Notes under the pieces: model-generated
What the model saw: the letters and a program-made list of their open reading frames with translations, nothing else
The model's database searches: none
What the model was told of the DNA's origin: nothing
Source: Phaeoceros laevis
Taxonomy: Eukaryota; Anthocerotophyta; Anthocerotopsida; Notothyladales
Assembly: GCA_049999765.1 (NCBI GenBank)
Contig: JBNGIQ010003306.1
Coordinates: 1 to 21,047, forward strand
Length of the DNA stretch: 21,047 nucleotides
Reading direction: 5' to 3'
Part shown: positions 18,021 to 21,047 of the stretch, one piece after another
How the letters are laid out: every line of letters starts with the position of its first letter
How positions within the stretch are numbered: the stretch's first letter is position 1
Translations under genes and position numbers: made by a program

Positions 18021-18443
18021 ACATTGTACTTCATCATGTCGCCAAGGGATTGCCGGCTGTGGCTCCCGTAGACCGGATGCTGGTTAACCTTGCAGCAATG
18101 CTGGTTGATAATCAGGAGGGAGTGGTAGCCATCAATGGTGTTACTCCACATGTGGCTCTACTGGATACCGAAGCTCAACCCGTTATCATTGGTGCTGCGT
18201 TTGCTCTCAAACTCGGTTTGGTGGGAGCGGCACTAAGACCCCGCGTGGAGAATCAGAATGGCCGGAGGGAAGGTCGAGAAGGTCCAAGGTGAGACAACTC
18301 AGTTTTTGAATGTTGCCTTTAACCTTGGGACCAGGCAAGCTATGGAGCTCAAAGTCAAGGGTTTGGTGACCTCAGCTACCAGTTACGAAGTGTTAATGGG
18401 ATATGAAGTGTTGTTCCCACCAGGCATGGCCATCAATAGCTAG
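18020..18443 (+). pseudogene. Gypsy aspartic protease, active site altered
   Basis: The frame from 17915 gives LVDNQEGVVAINGVTPHVAL, then the active-site region LLDTEAQPVIIGAAFALKLG. In working retropepsins this is DTGA; here Gly is Glu (codon 18170-18172), which should destroy activity. A frameshift near 18255-18290 moves the rest (QFLNVAFNLGTRQAMELKVK ... VLMGYEVLFPPG) to the frame ending at the TAG at 18441-18443. The flap and C-terminal strand region with GYEVLFPPG fit a Gypsy protease of plant type. Together these make a single-domain retropepsin of normal size (about 120-140 residues). Confidence 0.75.
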
Positions 18444-18830
18444 ACGGAACATGCCTATTATAGGGTGAATTGGGATGGCGCTGGTCGACATTTCGGTTTT
18501 TTGCCTTTGGATCTTCATGGGACCTAGGTGGGCGTAGCCCACATAACCCTCAAGGAGGCCTTGTGTGTCAACTGTTGAGGTCCAGCACACAAGGCTGGTG
18601 ATGGGATATATAAGGGCTTGGATATGGGGGAAGAGGAGTCAAAGGTCGAATATTTTGATGTGCTGACTGCATTTGCGGCCACTAGACTAATTCAGTAATT
18701 GCCAGACACCATCCGGTTGTTGCAACATAGCAAAGTGAGCATGCAGGAGGCACTAGACAAGGTTGAGTCCCTCGCAATTGTGGGGTCCCCTCAACTGGTT
18801 GTCCAGCCTATTCTCAGTTCTACCATTCGG
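18444..18830 (+). pseudogene. Linker between protease and methyltransferase
   Basis: The same frame continues through stops: EHAYYRVNWDGAGRHFGFLP, LDLHGT, a TAG, a TGA near 18574, then EEESKVEYFDVLTAFAATRL, a TAA at 18696-18698, and LPDTIRLLQHSKVSMQEALD. No domain is recognised. It reads as the decayed connector of the polyprotein. Confidence 0.5.
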
Positions 18831-19835
18831 TGGCAGCCACCAAAGAATGGAATTGTAATGCTCGAACTATTTAGGGGCATGGCAGTTGGTCTGAAATCAC
18901 TCCTTCAAGGCTGGTATGCGGATTCAGCGGTACATCTATTGCAACATCAGCTCCTATGCTAGAATCATAGCATAAAGTCGTCTTGAGCAACTGCACAAGG
19001 CCTGCCCTCAACAGTTCCCGGTGGTAGCATGGCAGGCAGCTTTTACGACTGTTCCTGCCGGTGTAACTCTCATTCAGCGGCAATATTTCAGCATGCTTGG
19101 GCCCATCCACTTGGTAGTAGCAGGATGGAAATCCCAAGGATTCTCCCAGGCTGGCATTGGCAAAGGACTTGCAAACGTGCATTCAGGTCTTTTCGCAAAC
19201 CTTGTCCGCCTTATTGGGTGGATTCAACAAGATAACCCTGTAGCTGGGTATATTGTGGAAAACACTCCAGCTCAATTTGATGGCCGGGCAACGGTGAAGG
19301 AGGATTTCGCTGTCATCCAACACGTGGCAGGCACACCACTCTTAGTCGATGCGGTGCAGTGCGGCAGCTTGGCTCACCGGGTCAGGAATATGTGGATCTG
19401 GCCCCCACTCATGTGCTACAGCTAGTCCTTCAGTACACAATTTGAGACCCGTCTCTCACTGTTTTACAGATCTTGGATGAAGACTCCGTGTGCAAACCTG
19501 TTTGGAGGACGGAGAAGCTTCCATGGTTTCCAGTCAACAAGCTAGGCCTTCCGTGGGCAGCCTGGCCCACGTTGGTATCATACCCAGGGTCTCACACATT
19601 TCTCAGGGAAGGGACAGGTATGGTCCAGAGGCACGACTCAGGCATCTGGGAAGCTCCTAGTGCAGAAGAGAGGGAACGTGCCCTGGGATTCTGGACCGGC
19701 ACCACGGCTCACCGGAAACTGAATCAACCTAAGCGGAATGTGCTTCTCGACAAAGCCTTGGATTTACATGCTATGTCTTGGTTTGTGTCCGCATGTTTAA
19801 TGTTTCAGATGCTCACTTACAACAGTAAACTGGTC
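18831..19835 (+). pseudogene. C5 cytosine DNA methyltransferase inside the Gypsy element, catalytically dead
   Basis: Landmarks occur in the family's order across three frames. Motif I is MLELFRGMAVGLKSLLQ (18858-18908). After a one-base insertion near 18909, the cofactor segment QRYIYCNISSYARIIA follows (about 18922-18969). Then come AWQAAFTTVPAGVTLIQ, the motif IV region GPIHLVVAGWKSQGF (to 19143), KGLANVHSGLFANLVRLIGW, motif VI as VENTPAQ (19255-19275), and motif VIII as QCGSLAHRVRN (19357-19389). After a frameshift near 19395 come APTHVLQLVLQ, a TGA at 19443, EKLPWFPVN, ERERALGFWTGTT and ALDLHAMSWFVSACLMFQML, the C-terminal part. The enzyme would transfer a methyl group from AdoMet to cytosine C5. 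The catalytic Pro-Cys of PCQ is Lys-Ser here, so this copy could not work even without its stops. Overall it resembles DNMT3/DRM-like enzymes (SGLF-DLVRL after motif IV), but I cannot place it firmly. Confidence 0.8.
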
Positions 19836-20117
19836 TACCAAGCACAAATTGGCATCCGAATTTTGTGTACCTTCCAAGTGGTGGACGGTACTCTTTTCGG
19901 CCCACTGCTGGGGGGTGGGGGAGTTCCCCGGATTTTATTGTCAGGAACTCTTTGCTCCAGTTCAGAACACATGCCCGTTTAGGAGGCTGGAATGCAGGAG
20001 GCGGGGATGCACCAAGCCTAGACATAGGATGCACTTACTGCTATGTAGCAAGGTACAGGTCATCCACCGGCACCAATTGCAAGTCTCGACTCGTTTGCTT
20101 GGACCATGGGTTTGCAG
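19836..20117 (+). pseudogene. Linker between methyltransferase and reverse transcriptase
   Basis: The methyltransferase frame runs on to a stop at 19980-19982, while other frames give unrecognised sequence (FYCQELFAPVQNTCPFRRLE, LGGWNAGGGDAPSLDIG). A G-run at 19911-19921 is a likely indel site. I assign no domain. Confidence 0.4.
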
Positions 20118-20845
20118 CTTACAGCCAACGAGAGGGCGCAATTGAAGGGACTGCTAGGGAGATACCGCAATTGTTTCGCGTTCTCCATGCACAAACTCAG
20201 CAAATGTAGTGTGATGAAGTTTTTGCTGAACCTTTCGGATGAGTCACCCATTTCCAAACGATGACACCGACTAAGTAAGCATGAATGGGAGCTAGTTGAT
20301 GCCAGATGCAAAGAATTGCATGAAGCAGGTCTGATTAGACCTTCATCCTCCTGTTTTGCTGCGGCCACAGTGCTTCCAGCCAAGAAGGCCAGTGAGGGGT
20401 TATGGACGGAGACGTGAGTGTGTGGAGATTACCGGCCCTTGAACATGGTGACACCACAGGATCGATACCTTATGCCTACCCCCAAGGAAATCTTTGATAG
20501 CATTGGGGACGCAAAATACTTTTCCATTCTCGATTTGAGGCAAGGATTCAACCAGATCTGCTTGGAGGAAGAGAACTGCCACAAGACTGCCTTTCACGGT
20601 AGCAGTCAGTTTTAGGAATGGCTCGTTCTCCTTTTTGGGCTAAAGAATGCACTTGTGGCGTTCCAGAGAGTCATGGATCAGGTGCTGGCTGGATCTAATC
20701 ATCTTGAATGCTACATAGACGATGTGTTGGTGCACAGCAGCACGTTCGAGGATCATCTTTTTGCATTTGGAGGATTTGTTTCTTAGGTTGATCAAAGCAA
20801 ACTTGCGATGCCACCCAGCTAAATGCGAACTGGCCATGGATATCA
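20118..20845 (+). pseudogene. Ty3/Gypsy reverse transcriptase, broken
   Basis: One frame from 20118 carries LTANERAQLKGLLGRYRNCF, the thumb-preceding RT start ELHEAGLIRPSSS, ATVLPAKKASEGLW, CGDYRPLNMVTPQDRYLMPT, FSILDLRQGFNQI, KTAFHG, LLFGLKNALVAFQRVMDQVL and the catalytic box YIDDVLVHS (YIDD codons at 20712-20723). The catalytic Asp residues of LDLRQG and YIDD are intact. Stops interrupt at 20262-20264, 20415-20417 and 20613-20615. A frameshift near 20756-20770 moves the palm end (LIKANLRCHPAKCELAMD) to another frame. The enzyme would copy element RNA into DNA in the cytoplasmic particle. This copy cannot make a full protein. Confidence 0.9.
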
Positions 20846-21047
20846 TCTCAAACCTTGACCCCTTGCGAATCCACACGGTTTCCGTGCAGTGATAACCGCT
20901 GTAGTAGGCAATACGGCACACATGTTGAACTTGTATGCAATCCATGCAGCACTAAAAGACAAGTTACATATGTAATCAACACGGATGCCATATTGATTGA
21001 TTCTGCATGGAGGCAACAAGTGATTAATGTGGTTTAATTTGCCAAAG
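20846..21047 (+). other. End of window; possible RNase H remnant
   Basis: After the RT palm, homology fades. A frame with YVINTDAILIDSAWRQQVIN (about 20957-21030) could be the first strand of RNase H, whose usual start has a TD(A/W)S-type motif. If so, the RT thumb and connection (normally over 100 residues) are largely deleted. The match is too weak to assert. Confidence 0.2.

Larger units (their letters stand above)
16443..21047 (+). mobile_element. Decayed Ty3/Gypsy retrotransposon carrying a cytosine methyltransferase
   Basis: The recognisable order is Gag (16443-about 18020), protease (about 18020-18443), a spacer, a C5 DNA methyltransferase (about 18831-19835), and Gypsy reverse transcriptase (20118-about 20845), with the window ending soon after. 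No LTR or primer site is seen: Gag sequence abuts the tail of unit 5 at about 16430-16443, so the 5' end is truncated. Many in-frame stops (for example 16572, 17232, 17652, 19443, 20262, 20415, 20613) and at least five frameshifts show that it is inactive. Confidence 0.85.

Noticed and set aside
17590-18024. 144-residue minus-strand ORF with internal repeats
   Set aside because: The repeats are the antisense shadow of the 132-bp Gag repeats, which lie next to the protease on the plus strand.

Overview
This looks like nuclear DNA from a plant with a large, repeat-rich genome. Both retroelement lineages resemble land-plant elements. A seed-free plant (fern or lycophyte) is my best guess, but the window contains no single-copy host gene to settle it. 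I see no intact host protein-coding gene, tRNA, rRNA or CRISPR array.

Layout. (1) Positions 1-2187 are GC-rich intergenic DNA. They hold one unidentified open frame on the minus strand (98-445), a short GCAAGTTAAAAAG repeat, and two head-to-tail copies of a roughly 330-bp repeat (1224-1550 and 1551-1893). (2) Positions about 2188-10620, resuming at 14664-16430, are an array of five diverged same-orientation copies of a non-coding unit with a period of about 1.9-2.6 kb. The typical order is a TATA-like box, a long pyrimidine-rich tract, a compact three-hairpin core, a variable segment, and a TGTATGTATG / CAAACACACAC tail. The five cores (near 3164, 5425, 8028, 9938 and 15553) keep their stems by compensatory changes and keep their loops by sequence, which is the signature of a selected RNA structure. 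I do not recognise the family. (3) Positions 10667-14663 interrupt the array between units 4 and 5 with minus-strand Ty1/Copia DNA: a decayed Gag-protease frame (12534-10667) cut off at the GAG-pre-integrase region, and a clear 259-bp LTR (14663-14405) with an initiator-Met-type primer site and two unidentified ORFs behind it. (4) Positions 16443-21047 are a decayed Ty3/Gypsy element on the plus strand, in the order Gag with 44-residue tandem repeats, aspartic protease, C5 cytosine DNA methyltransferase, reverse transcriptase.

The two most interesting items are the undescribed structured RNA repeat and the methyltransferase carried between protease and reverse transcriptase. Both retroelements are broken by stops and frameshifts and look inactive. 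All protein identities rest on reading motifs by eye, and RNA structures were paired by hand.
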